Below, piece by piece: positions 27,152-36,663 of a stretch of 64,000 bases of DNA (the first letter of the stretch is position 1; each line of letters opens with the position of its first letter). The translations under genes and the position numbers were made by a program. The notes under the pieces were generated by a model. That model did not search any database. It was not told the DNA's origin and saw only the letters and a program-made list of their open reading frames with translations. Source of the stretch: Sphingobacterium phlebotomi (GTDB lineage: Bacteria; Bacteroidota; Bacteroidia; Sphingobacteriales; Sphingobacteriaceae); the NCBI RefSeq assembly GCF_008180195.1, contig NZ_VTAV01000013.1, forward strand, positions 82,151-146,150. Reading direction: 5' to 3'.

Positions 27152-28966
27152 TTACTCCCAGTGACGGTTCTGTTTAAGATTCTCATTCATTTGTAAAGCG
27201 GTAGTAGGAATTGGTCTCAGATATTTTTTATCGGACCATTCGCGGTTCTGCTGAAATCCGAACTCTAAATTGCCCGATGTGCCATTTGTCAGTCTATAAG
27301 TCGAACCTAATACAACATAAACTACACCCGGTACTCTAGAAGCCGCAGGAGGTTCTGCATCTACAACAGCCACGTCCATGATTCCGTCATTGTTCAAATC
27401 ATAAGGTGTGTCTTTCGCAGCAAAATAAATCCCGTTCCAAGTCTGTGCAGTCTTATCACCCAATTTCCATCTCATCAGATCATCATATCGTAGGTTTTCA
27501 TGTGCTAACTCTACTGTCCTTTCCCGTCTAATTTCCAATAACCACATATCCGATATATTATGGTAATAATTAGCCAAATAGGAGTCCACCGAAGTAGGTG
27601 GAGTACCATTGACACCAGCACGCTCCCGCAATAGCCGAATAGAATTATTCCATTCCGGTATGCCAAATTCACGGAGTTCAGCTTTAGCTTCCGCATAGTT
27701 TAGCAACACTTCTGCATAACGGAACATGGGAGCCGAATTGTAGGATGTGGCAATACCCACATGCACATCATCATCAATAGCCCACTTGATCAATTGGTAG
27801 CCTGTAGAAGTCAGTGCAAAATTCGGTGCATCTTTCCTGACTGTGCCACCTACCCTCCGTTCATAATCCGGACCGACAACGGTTTGTTTTAGTCTATTGT
27901 CGCGGTTTACAAAATTCTCTTGATAGCTCTTGGTCATATAATTTGGGTCGTCAGTAAAACGAGAGCCATCCAAGTGGAGATAATGGTTCACAAAATCCTG
28001 GGTTAACGACCAGTTATTACCAAAGGAAGCGGAGAAAAGTTTCCAGGTCATGGAGTGCATACGTACATCTGTCTGAAACTTGATGCCCAAAATAACTTCT
28101 CTGGTATTCAGTGCTTCCGAAGTGAACAATGATCGGTATTGTGTACCGACATTAGCAGGATTATTCACCAACCCATACACCTGTGCATCCATTAAGGTTT
28201 GTGCTGCATTCGCCGCCTCTCTCAAAAATAGATTCGCACCTTGATCGCCATCTTCCCAATCTTTCTCAGTAGAAAGATTTTTGGGATGGTATTTACGATA
28301 TGTTCCTTCAAATAGGCAAACTCTAGATTTGAATGCCAAAGCCACCCATTTATTAATCACGGTTGAACTCGCTACATATCTCGGATCCGTAGAACAATTT
28401 TCAGCTGCAAAACTCAAGTCTTCCAGTACTTTTTGCATGACATATTCCCGGCTATCTCTCGGTTTTTTAAGTAACTCTTCCTCATCGACTTCTAGCGCTT
28501 TATCATACCAAGGTACATCTCCAAAAGTCTGTACTATCCCATAGTAGAAATATGCTCTCCAAAATCGTCCAACTCCTTCATAATGTCGGTAGACTTCATC
28601 TGACACGTTAGCTCGGGCCTTGGGTAGATTGTCCAAGAAATAATTTACGTTTCGCAGTTCGGACCATGTACCGCTCGATCCCCCACTCCATCCACCTTGC
28701 AAATCAGCCGTCCATGTATCTCTGATCAAAAAAGCAGTAGAAGTTCTCGTCGCTGTAATATCACTATACTGATCTCCCCAAGCCAACGTTTCCTCACTAG
28801 GCATATGTCTTTGGATAAAACCATTGGCATACAGCTCCAGATCGGCCTCCTTTGTCATAAAGTTTATTGAACCTATTTCGTTTTCCGGCTCCCTTGTCAA
28901 AAATTTCTCGCATGATGTTGTTACCCCTATTAACAGCACACCATATAGAAAAAATATCTTCTTCAT
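27152..28966 (-). CDS. SusD/RagB family outer-membrane lipoprotein
   Basis: A 604-residue surface lipoprotein that forms the lid of a SusC channel. The lipobox is TTSC near residue 19, followed by EKFLTREPEN, which matches the conserved SusD start. The helical TPR-like body is visible in ARANVSDEVYRHYEGVGRFWRAYFYYGIVQTFGDVPW. Late motifs RYAEVLLNYAEAKAEL and RRERTVELAHENLRYDDLMRWKLG are family signatures. It starts 10 bp after susC ends. The ligand cannot be predicted from this alone. Confidence 0.95.
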   Translation of the reverse strand: MKKIFFLYGVLLIGVTTSCEKFLTREPENEIGSINFMTKEADLELYANGFIQRHMPSEETLAWGDQYSDITATRTSTAFLIRDTWTADLQGGWSGGSSGTWSELRNVNYFLDNLPKARANVSDEVYRHYEGVGRFWRAYFYYGIVQTFGDVPWYDKALEVDEEELLKKPRDSREYVMQKVLEDLSFAAENCSTDPRYVASSTVINKWVALAFKSRVCLFEGTYRKYHPKNLSTEKDWEDGDQGANLFLREAANAAQTLMDAQVYGLVNNPANVGTQYRSLFTSEALNTREVILGIKFQTDVRMHSMTWKLFSASFGNNWSLTQDFVNHYLHLDGSRFTDDPNYMTKSYQENFVNRDNRLKQTVVGPDYERRVGGTVRKDAPNFALTSTGYQLIKWAIDDDVHVGIATSYNSAPMFRYAEVLLNYAEAKAELREFGIPEWNNSIRLLRERAGVNGTPPTSVDSYLANYYHNISDMWLLEIRRERTVELAHENLRYDDLMRWKLGDKTAQTWNGIYFAAKDTPYDLNNDGIMDVAVVDAEPPAASRVPGVVYVVLGSTYRLTNGTSGNLEFGFQQNREWSDKKYLRPIPTTALQMNENLKQNRHWE

Positions 28967-28976
28967 ATCTCGTTGT

Positions 28977-31900
28977 TTACAATGTTAAATTTAACCCTAA
29001 TGAAAATGTCCTTAGCATTGGATAACCATACCCATCTCCATCAGTACCTGAGGTAGATCTAAAGTCTGTGTCCCCTGCATGGATAACCTCCGGATCGAAG
29101 CTTTTTGTACGTTTGTAAAGTGGAGACCAGGTAAATACATTCTCGCCCGAAACGAAAACTTTTACTTGTTGAAATCCATATTTGGATGCAAAGGATTGCC
29201 TCAACGTATAATCGATTTGAAAGTTCTTCAACCTTAGATAGGCAGCATTCTGCAAGAACCTATCATTGGTCACGGTCATAGCTCTGTTCGCATTTTGAGC
29301 TAAATATCCTCTATAGCGCGGCCAGTAAGCATTTTCATTTTGGTTCTCTTCCGTCCAGACATTATCACCCACATGCTCTTTTAACATATAACCATAAGGT
29401 CTACTGTACTGTCCCCAGAAATAAGCTGATTCCCGTGCCGGATACCAATCTCTCCTACCTACTCCTTGAAAAAATGCACTTAACCCGATGTTATTCCAAG
29501 ACATATTTACGTGAAATCCGTATTGCATCCTGATTGATGAATTCCCGATAATCCTTTGATCTCCTGGGTCGCCCACGGTATTCGCACCTTGATTGATCTC
29601 TCCGTCTTCATTCAAATCTAGAAATTTCATATCACCAGGTTTTAAAATATTGCTACCAGATACAGGAATCCTAGATTGGTCCACACCATAGTTGTTGATC
29701 TCATCTTGGTCTCTAAACAAACCTCCAACAGAATACCCCCATATCTCGCCTATCTCCATACCTTCGTAATACGTCATAGACAACAGTTTTTCATTGTTAT
29801 TAAACTTTGTCACCCAACTTCTGTTATCCCACAACATCCCTCTCACACCGTAATTGAATGGCTTCCCCGCCAAAGAAAACTGATCTCTCCATTCCAGCGA
29901 AACCTCCCAACCTTTAGTTTTCAAGTCCGCATAGTTACCTCTTGGCACTGTTGCACCAAATACATGAGGCAACTCCGGCCCGAGCGTAAACATATCTGTC
30001 GTATAGCGCTGGTAATAGTCAAATACCAAAGACATCCGGTTATTAAGCACATTCAAATCTACTCCCACATCATAAGTCGTGGAGCGCTCCCATGTTAACG
30101 ATTCTGGGATATTAGCCGGCATATACGTATAGGGTACCAATCCATCATTAATAATATAGGAGGTCCGTGCAATATTCATTGTAGGAATGAAAAGAAAAGG
30201 ATCCACATTTCCATTACCTAAACTTCCTACCGAAGCCCTAAATTTCAAATCCGAAATCCAATTGACATTATCCTTGATGAAAGATTCATCCGATGCTCTC
30301 CATGCCACGGAAGCCGAGGGGAAAAATCCCCATTGTTGATTTGTTGGGAATTTCGACGACCCGTCGTAGCGCCCACTGAATTCTGCTAAATATTTTCCTT
30401 TATAGTTATAATTCACCCTAAACAAAGCTCCGGCATAAGCCCATTCCTCACCCGTTTGGTTGAGGGTATAAAAATCACCATCCATCAATGCAAAGCTTGG
30501 TTTATCCGGATAGAGCAGACCTCTTCGGTATGCCATTTGGTTTCTCGTTATTTTTTCTTCGATATTAAATCCTGCAAGGATATTCAAAGAATGGTCCTCA
30601 TTATTAAATTGGGGGATATAGTTCAATGTAGCATTGGATGCTATGTATTGATTGGTATAGTTCCAAACTTCCAAAGAGCTAAATGTTTGTCTGGATTTCA
30701 TGATAGCCGGCCCTGTATAAAAATCATACATATTCTCCACACGGGTTCTATCTGAGTGATTATAAAGATAGGTGAAGTCTGCTTTTGCAATTAGGCTATT
30801 GGGTATAATGTCATAAGTTAACGTAGTCGTATTGCGCAAATCGAACTTGTTGTTTTTCTGATAAGATGTACCTTCTACGAAACCAGCCCAGCCCATGTAC
30901 ACAGCTGCCTCCGTCCAAGTACCATCGAGATTTTTCTCCAAGGTCATGGGATATCCTTGGTGTTCCAACATCCGCGGTAACAATTGCCTATCGTACATCA
31001 CCATCGGCTGGTGGATATTACGACGGATGAAATCTGTATTGTTATTCAGCACCAGATTAGGTAAAATTTTAACCTCTCCTTTTGCACGGAAATTGTATTG
31101 TCTATAGTTTTCGTTACCCGCATTATATATCCCATCTTGATCGTAGACTCGTCCCGAGACATAATAATTAGCGTTATCGCCTCCTCCCGTTACAGACACG
31201 TTGTGCTCACTGCTTAAATTATAGTCTTTATAGATAATATCAAACCAATTCGTATTCCCGAAATATTCATACTCCCCAAGGCTATTCACCCGCATCTTTT
31301 CAAACGAATCGTCCGAATTTCGTTTTACCAGCTCATTGTACCAATCCGTCGAATATTTAAAAACATTATTAATCCCCGCAGGAGGTGTACCTAGATCCAT
31401 ACCTTCCATATAGGCTTTATACCAGCCATCCGTCCACTCCAATCCATTGTCAACGATATTATTTTCCATTTTCACAATCCTATCATTGACTGTATATCCG
31501 CCACTATAGCTGACTCTCGGTTTGCCCTGCTTCGCCCTTTTGGTGGTAATCAAAACAACCCCAAATGCACCTCTGGCACCGTAAATAGCCGCCGAAGACG
31601 CATCTTTTAAAACCGATACACTTTCTACATCATCCGGGTTTACCGTTGTCATATCTCCCTCGACACCATCTATCAAAATCAATGCAGAGCCACCAGCGCC
31701 GATACTACCCTGTCCACGGATATTCAATGTTGCGCCTCTAGATGGCTTACCATCTCTCATGCTTATGTTCAGCCCCGGCATCTGCCCCTGCAAGGCACGA
31801 GAAATATTCATGTTTCCCCTGTTCTGTAACTTGTCGCCGCTGATCTGATCTACTGCTCCTACCAAATCTCTTCTCTTCGCTGTACCATACCCGATGACCA

Positions 31901-32210
31901 CTACTTCATCCAGATTTTTCTCCTCTGCAGTCAGTACAAATCGTAAGGACTTTTCATCTTTATAAAAGAATATCTCTTCTTTATATCCAATGAGGCTGAC
32001 GGTAATTACGTCCCCTCTATTTACGCTTACAGAAAACTCCCCGCTTGGATTTGTTGTTGTCGTTACTCCCTTAGAAACCGATACCGTAGCACTCTGTAGT
32101 GGTGCCCCATCTGCTCCAAGTACAACGCCGTCCACAGTCCTGGTTTGCTGTGCATAAGAACACATAAAAATCATCGCCAGGATGCTGAGTAAATAGATTT
32201 TCTTTTTCAT
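28977..32210 (-). CDS. SusC/RagA family TonB-linked outer-membrane transporter
   Basis: A 1077-residue outer-membrane receptor. The Sec signal ends at about residue 20. A CarboxypepD_reg-like domain (about 24-105) precedes a TonB-box-like stretch VVVIGYGT. The plug follows (about 115-225, with ALQGQMPGLNI, RGQGSIG and SVLKDASSAAIYGARGA). The remainder is a 22-strand-type barrel. The N-terminal motifs are typical of SusC-type proteins that import oligomers with SusD. It begins 57 bp after the GDPD gene, the widest gap in the lower part of the island, so an internal promoter there is possible though no TAnnTTTG box is seen. Confidence 0.96.
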   Translation of the reverse strand: MKKKIYLLSILAMIFMCSYAQQTRTVDGVVLGADGAPLQSATVSVSKGVTTTTNPSGEFSVSVNRGDVITVSLIGYKEEIFFYKDEKSLRFVLTAEEKNLDEVVVIGYGTAKRRDLVGAVDQISGDKLQNRGNMNISRALQGQMPGLNISMRDGKPSRGATLNIRGQGSIGAGGSALILIDGVEGDMTTVNPDDVESVSVLKDASSAAIYGARGAFGVVLITTKRAKQGKPRVSYSGGYTVNDRIVKMENNIVDNGLEWTDGWYKAYMEGMDLGTPPAGINNVFKYSTDWYNELVKRNSDDSFEKMRVNSLGEYEYFGNTNWFDIIYKDYNLSSEHNVSVTGGGDNANYYVSGRVYDQDGIYNAGNENYRQYNFRAKGEVKILPNLVLNNNTDFIRRNIHQPMVMYDRQLLPRMLEHQGYPMTLEKNLDGTWTEAAVYMGWAGFVEGTSYQKNNKFDLRNTTTLTYDIIPNSLIAKADFTYLYNHSDRTRVENMYDFYTGPAIMKSRQTFSSLEVWNYTNQYIASNATLNYIPQFNNEDHSLNILAGFNIEEKITRNQMAYRRGLLYPDKPSFALMDGDFYTLNQTGEEWAYAGALFRVNYNYKGKYLAEFSGRYDGSSKFPTNQQWGFFPSASVAWRASDESFIKDNVNWISDLKFRASVGSLGNGNVDPFLFIPTMNIARTSYIINDGLVPYTYMPANIPESLTWERSTTYDVGVDLNVLNNRMSLVFDYYQRYTTDMFTLGPELPHVFGATVPRGNYADLKTKGWEVSLEWRDQFSLAGKPFNYGVRGMLWDNRSWVTKFNNNEKLLSMTYYEGMEIGEIWGYSVGGLFRDQDEINNYGVDQSRIPVSGSNILKPGDMKFLDLNEDGEINQGANTVGDPGDQRIIGNSSIRMQYGFHVNMSWNNIGLSAFFQGVGRRDWYPARESAYFWGQYSRPYGYMLKEHVGDNVWTEENQNENAYWPRYRGYLAQNANRAMTVTNDRFLQNAAYLRLKNFQIDYTLRQSFASKYGFQQVKVFVSGENVFTWSPLYKRTKSFDPEVIHAGDTDFRSTSGTDGDGYGYPMLRTFSLGLNLTL

Positions 32211-32267
32211 ACACGTTTTTGTTAAATTCTTTGTTAGTTAATTCACATCCATCAGAAATCAGCCACC

Positions 32268-33146
32268 CTATTTTATCGCCTCACTCACCTCGATAGGTAA
32301 ATCAGACTCTAACACTGCAGCACCATCGGCAAATACAGCACGGTATTTCTTTGCGCGCTCTTCTTTCGTTGGTAGTTTATCATACGTTGGCGCAGTCGAT
32401 ATCATACACATCACGCCTTTGGATTTAAAAAAATCATACATCGCTTGGTTAGCTTCCTTTATTTCAGGGCCGATATAGACAATCATCCTATTATAGGGAA
32501 GTCCGGAAGCTTTAAACTCCTCCAATGCTTTTTTATCCTTTATGTGCATGGACAGGTATTGATTGGGGTTTTTATTTAGGTAGAACCTCGCCTGTTCCAC
32601 ATTATGCACCGTAACCCATACCCATTTGTAGGCGTTATGCTTCCGAATTATTTCAGCCGTTACCTCCATAGGCAAGTCTTTTTTATCCAGGTTTAGGATT
32701 GTTTTTCCCTTCGCCCACTTGATCATTTCGTCTAAGGTATTGATACGATATTTGGTGGGATTACCATCATGATCTTTCAACCGCAATTTTTTAAGCTCTT
32801 TCCAAGTATAATCGGCAACTTTCCCTGTTCCGGTCGTTGTACGGTCTAAGGTTGCATCGTGAACCATAACCGGCACACCATCTTTGGATAAACGCGGGTC
32901 TATTTCAAAAATCGCCGGGGTATGTTTCAACACCCCATTCATGGCTACAATGGAGTTTTCCGGAAGCCCCTGCTCCATTGTTCCGCGGTGTCCGCTAATA
33001 ATCTTTTTACCGGGCACATACCTAAAGTACGCGTACATCTCTTCCACATTGTTAAAGTTCAGTTTATGAAGTTTTTGTGCGGTTACAGAGGAGAAGATGA
33101 ATATACATACAAAGAAGAGCGTAGTAGGATATAGAATTCTTTTCAT
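32268..33146 (-). CDS. Secreted glycerophosphodiester phosphodiesterase family protein
   Basis: A signal peptide (about 1-24, ending SSVTAQ) is followed by a GDPD TIM barrel. Motifs: SGHRGTMEQGLPENS, EIDPRLSKDGVPVMVHDATLDRTTTG (Glu, Asp and His of the metal and acid-base site), and LNLDKK. Classic members split glycerophosphodiesters into sn-glycerol-3-phosphate and an alcohol; some act on other phosphodiesters or sphingolipids. Here it sits directly upstream of susC. Periplasmic cleavage of a phosphodiester bond in the imported material is inferred from this setting. Confidence 0.9.
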   Translation of the reverse strand: MKRILYPTTLFFVCIFIFSSVTAQKLHKLNFNNVEEMYAYFRYVPGKKIISGHRGTMEQGLPENSIVAMNGVLKHTPAIFEIDPRLSKDGVPVMVHDATLDRTTTGTGKVADYTWKELKKLRLKDHDGNPTKYRINTLDEMIKWAKGKTILNLDKKDLPMEVTAEIIRKHNAYKWVWVTVHNVEQARFYLNKNPNQYLSMHIKDKKALEEFKASGLPYNRMIVYIGPEIKEANQAMYDFFKSKGVMCMISTAPTYDKLPTKEERAKKYRAVFADGAAVLESDLPIEVSEAIK

Positions 33147-33180
33147 AATATAAATTTGTTAATGAATAAATCTATTTATT

Positions 33181-33777
33181 TTAAGTATTTAACTTTAGCA
33201 ATTGACAACCGTGATGTGGTGTTAACGTGAGTAGTGTCAGCGCTGAATTTTCTTGAACCAAGCGTCTATAGTTTTTTAACGGCATCCCTAATTGACTCGC
33301 TAAAAACAATCGGTTAACCCCATTATGTCCAACGACCAAAACGGTTTTACCACTATATTTCTCGATCAGCTCATTGTAGAAGGATTGTAGCCGGGAAACC
33401 ACCTGCATAGCCGTCTCTCCGGTTCTTCCTGCGGGAAAACGTTCAGGAGCTGCCAACCAGTTTTCCCAAGATTCGGGATCTTTTGTTTGGAATTCTTCTG
33501 GACGTAGCCCTTCCCATTCGCCAAAGTCGACCTCTATCAAACGATCGTCAACCCATACTTTTTTAGTGTTACCGGAAGCAATTTCTGCCGTTTTTCGGGC
33601 TCTTTGCAGTGGTGAGGAATAAACAGCATCAAAGCGGTATTCTTCCAACAATTCATACATTCTTTTTGCCTGAGAAACACCCTTTTCTGTCAGCTGAATA
33701 TCCGTCCGTCCACAGTATCTATTCCCATCGGCGTTGAATAGCGTCTCGCCATGTCTGAGCAAACAAATCGTAACCAT
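33181..33777 (-). CDS. Histidine phosphatase (phosphoglycerate mutase-like, CobC/PhoE type)
   Basis: A 198-residue cytosolic enzyme. The phospho-histidine motif is LLRHGETLF near residues 5-13. EVDFGEWEGL lies near 83, and the second catalytic histidine is in VVGHNGVNRL near 150. The size and the short EGL segment fit broad phosphatases rather than glycolytic dPGM. The stop of the upstream FGGY kinase directly abuts its ATG (TAAATG), so translation is probably coupled. It may dephosphorylate an intermediate made by the kinases or by the phosphodiesterases; the substrate is unknown. Confidence 0.88.
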   Translation of the reverse strand: MVTICLLRHGETLFNADGNRYCGRTDIQLTEKGVSQAKRMYELLEEYRFDAVYSSPLQRARKTAEIASGNTKKVWVDDRLIEVDFGEWEGLRPEEFQTKDPESWENWLAAPERFPAGRTGETAMQVVSRLQSFYNELIEKYSGKTVLVVGHNGVNRLFLASQLGMPLKNYRRLVQENSALTLLTLTPHHGCQLLKLNT

Positions 33778-35211
33778 TTATAAATAATTTAATACCTTAA
33801 GTTTCTGTTTAAATTGCTGATACTGATCTTCATACCGAACAACCAATCGGTCGTCAGGGTAAACCTCTTTTTCCATTGTAGTCATCTGCGGAGCTGCTTC
33901 TATGACGGATTGATAATATGTATTGGAAGCTGCCATAATCGCAGCACCTAATGCGCCACTTGCAGCTTTACATTTATAGATAGGTACATTTAACATTGAC
34001 GCCCTTATCTTTAACCACACATCACTATTGCTACCACCTCCTGCGGTATACACCGCAGCAACTTTTTCGCCGGAGAGCTCTTCAATAATTTCGTAGGCAA
34101 GCCGTTCAATACAAGCCACGCCTTCCAAGTTTGCCGCGTACAATTCCGCTTTAGACGCCTGTTCCGGCACAATCGCTCGCGCGTGTGGTGCCGATAGCGG
34201 ATACCGTTCGCCGTCTTGAAGCAAAGGCCAAGCAATCTTACCGGTAGGTATTAATTTCTCTGCTGCCTGATTCCATTGTAATATATCCGAAGAAAAATCA
34301 ACAGTAATCCAATCTGCTCCCGTGTTGCTTGCACCACCCGGCATCCAGTACCCTTCGGGGTGTCGATGGCTATATAACCTTCCTAGTGGATCAATCACTT
34401 GGTTTCTTGTTACGCCTTTTATAACCAACGTGGTGCCAATAGTCGTGTTCCAATCCCCCGGCTTAACCGCACCGGATGCCACTTGACTTGCACAACCATC
34501 CGTCATCCCGACGACCACTTCTATCTCTTTTAGCCCCCAACGGGTAGCTAAATCCTCCTGTAACCGTCCAACCACCGTACCCGATGGAACTACCGCTTGT
34601 AACCATTCTTTCTTCAATCCCAACTCATCGATTATATACGCCGGCCATTTTAAATTGGCAACATCATATCCCGATTTCAATGCATTCGTATAATCTGTTG
34701 TTTTATAAACCCCCGATAACTTGCCGACCATATAATCTGACGCGTGAATCCATAGGGCAATACGGTTTCTTTTGTCGGGATAACGCTCCATAAACCAAAG
34801 CATCTTACTGATACCACTGGAAGCATTAAATCCGGTATAGCCGTCTTTCACATGTCGCAAAGCTATTTTCTGAATACGTTTTCCTTGTTCAGCAGACCGT
34901 CCGTCGCTATACATAATAGCATTATGAAGCGGCTGGTTATTTTGGTCTAAAGGAATAACCGTACCGGATGTCGAGGTAACGGATACAGCCCGTATGGCTG
35001 ATTTATCAAAATCTGCCGGCAAACTATTCAAAACTTCATCAAGAAGTTCTACACCAGCATTCCACCAAATGGTAGGCGACTGTTCTTCTCGTGCACGCTC
35101 GTCTAAGACAAAAGAACGGGAAGCAGAAGCGATCAATGCTCCTCGCTGATCAACGAGAACAGTCCTGGCTCCTTGTGTTCCGATATCTATCCCTATAAAA
35201 TATGCCCGCAT
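33778..35211 (-). CDS. FGGY-family carbohydrate kinase 1 (ribulokinase/xylulokinase-like)
   Basis: A 477-residue cytosolic sugar kinase. The start is set at 35211: the family N-terminus MRAYFIGIDIGTQG begins there, one base after the stop of kinase 2. The longer frame would run 38 residues back into kinase 2. The N-terminal ATPase lobe has DIGTQGART (8-16). The phrase SVTSTSGTVIPLD with NAIMYSDGRS recalls kinases of the D-ribulose/xylulose branch. The C-terminal lobe has YTAGGGSNSDVWLKIRASML and ASGALGAAIMA. It differs clearly from kinase 2, so the two probably act on different intermediates. Confidence 0.88.
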   Translation of the reverse strand: MRAYFIGIDIGTQGARTVLVDQRGALIASASRSFVLDERAREEQSPTIWWNAGVELLDEVLNSLPADFDKSAIRAVSVTSTSGTVIPLDQNNQPLHNAIMYSDGRSAEQGKRIQKIALRHVKDGYTGFNASSGISKMLWFMERYPDKRNRIALWIHASDYMVGKLSGVYKTTDYTNALKSGYDVANLKWPAYIIDELGLKKEWLQAVVPSGTVVGRLQEDLATRWGLKEIEVVVGMTDGCASQVASGAVKPGDWNTTIGTTLVIKGVTRNQVIDPLGRLYSHRHPEGYWMPGGASNTGADWITVDFSSDILQWNQAAEKLIPTGKIAWPLLQDGERYPLSAPHARAIVPEQASKAELYAANLEGVACIERLAYEIIEELSGEKVAAVYTAGGGSNSDVWLKIRASMLNVPIYKCKAASGALGAAIMAASNTYYQSVIEAAPQMTTMEKEVYPDDRLVVRYEDQYQQFKQKLKVLNYL

Positions 35212-35212
35212 G

Positions 35213-36661
35213 TTAGGATATGATTTGTTTAAAGGTTTTGCGGGCATTCTTCCACTCCACGTATAACTGTTCAAATTGTTCATGGTCTTCTGGAAATGTT
35301 TCGTCCAACAATACCGGTGTTGCATTGTCTATTCCGAGCGCATCGTTACAAACAAAAACGCCACCCAAGACTGACGCTTGTCGATATGTAGCCCGAATCC
35401 GGATGCTCTTGCCAAGTAGATTTGCTAAAAACTGTCTCAGCTTCCTACTTTCTATCCCACCTCCACATGCCCAGATATAGCTTTCCTGATGTACGGAAAC
35501 ATCACACAGGAATTTATAGTTCTCATAAATAGAGCAGGCAATATCCCATAAAATGGAAAACACGAAGCTTCCACGAGTAAGCTGATGTGAGACAGGTGCA
35601 TTAAAAATAAATCCACCCTTGGTCAATGGTTCATCTTCATCGGCGATCAACGACCCCAAAGATGCTACACACTGGGAATAACTGGTATCATCCAATTCCC
35701 GTTCGATCACGTCATAACCTTCATTCGGATAGAAAATCTCTTTCAAGCGCTGATAGTTCAAGCCTGTAACGCCAGCATTAGCTTCTAAAATAAAATGGGA
35801 TTCGTCAATATGTCTGCTCGTCCATGTACGTTGATTTTTATCTTTAACGTACCGTTCCACAATCTTGATAATGGGTGTAGTCGTTCCGGAAACAATGACC
35901 AGGTCGTTTGTCGATGGCTCCATGCTGCGTATCGCCAACTGCGTATCGCCACCACCTACTACCACAACAGCTTCTGTTGAGATATGCAATATTTGGGAGA
36001 CATCCGGAAGTATTTCTCCCAATACCGTTCCGGATTGTTTCAACGCGGGGAAAATATCATTAGGGATATCAAATAGCGCTATGAGTTCTGCAGACCACTG
36101 TTTCTTTTCCACATCGTATAATAACGTTTCTGACGCCTGTGAATGCTCATAGCACGTAACACCCGAAAACTTAAATTGTATCCAATCGCTAATGCTCATA
36201 AAACAGGTCGTATTTTCAAACAAGTCGGGATATACGTTACGGAGACCAATCAGCTTATATACAGAAAACAGGGATGTGGGATAACGTCCTGACAGTTCAT
36301 AAACCCGATCCTTTTGTGTCAGTTCCTCCTCCCATTTGCGGCCGCGATGATCGATATTAGGCATACCCAACAAGGACATCCCTTCCCTGTCGACCACAAC
36401 GATTCCTTCGCGTTGGCTCGTGGCTGTGACCGCTTTAATACAAACTTCTCCTGCATCCGACAGCGCCTCTGTCGCCAATTTTAAAATCTGTTGCCACAAC
36501 GCCTCCGGACTAAAATAAATGGATTCCTCGTACTTCGTATCGGCATGATACTGTACATTCTCCCTTTTTATAGCTAGTATGTCGCCTGTCGGTGTCGCTA
36601 CGCCCACCCGGGCATTACCAGTACCTATATCGACGATTAAATACGCTTCTTTTTGTGCCAT
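35213..36661 (-). CDS. FGGY-family carbohydrate kinase 2 (LsrK-like)
   Basis: A 482-residue cytosolic kinase. The N-terminal lobe opens with LIVDIGTGNARVGVA (8-22). AVTATSQREGIVVVD and NIDHRGRKWEEE resemble the branch that includes the autoinducer-2 kinase LsrK, though no other lsr gene is present. The C-terminal lobe has WACGGGIESRKLRQFLANLLG. It starts 2 bp after the dehydrogenase gene stop and ends one base before kinase 1 starts, so all four neighbours read as one tightly packed unit. The substrate is unknown; a polyol or keto-sugar is likely. Confidence 0.85.
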   Translation of the reverse strand: MAQKEAYLIVDIGTGNARVGVATPTGDILAIKRENVQYHADTKYEESIYFSPEALWQQILKLATEALSDAGEVCIKAVTATSQREGIVVVDREGMSLLGMPNIDHRGRKWEEELTQKDRVYELSGRYPTSLFSVYKLIGLRNVYPDLFENTTCFMSISDWIQFKFSGVTCYEHSQASETLLYDVEKKQWSAELIALFDIPNDIFPALKQSGTVLGEILPDVSQILHISTEAVVVVGGGDTQLAIRSMEPSTNDLVIVSGTTTPIIKIVERYVKDKNQRTWTSRHIDESHFILEANAGVTGLNYQRLKEIFYPNEGYDVIERELDDTSYSQCVASLGSLIADEDEPLTKGGFIFNAPVSHQLTRGSFVFSILWDIACSIYENYKFLCDVSVHQESYIWACGGGIESRKLRQFLANLLGKSIRIRATYRQASVLGGVFVCNDALGIDNATPVLLDETFPEDHEQFEQLYVEWKNARKTFKQIIS

Positions 36662-36663
36662 AG

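Noticed and set aside
35213..36661. Autoinducer-2 kinase (lsrK) assignment
   Set aside because: The resemblance is only to the branch; no lsr transporter or processing genes are present, so only the FGGY family is claimed.
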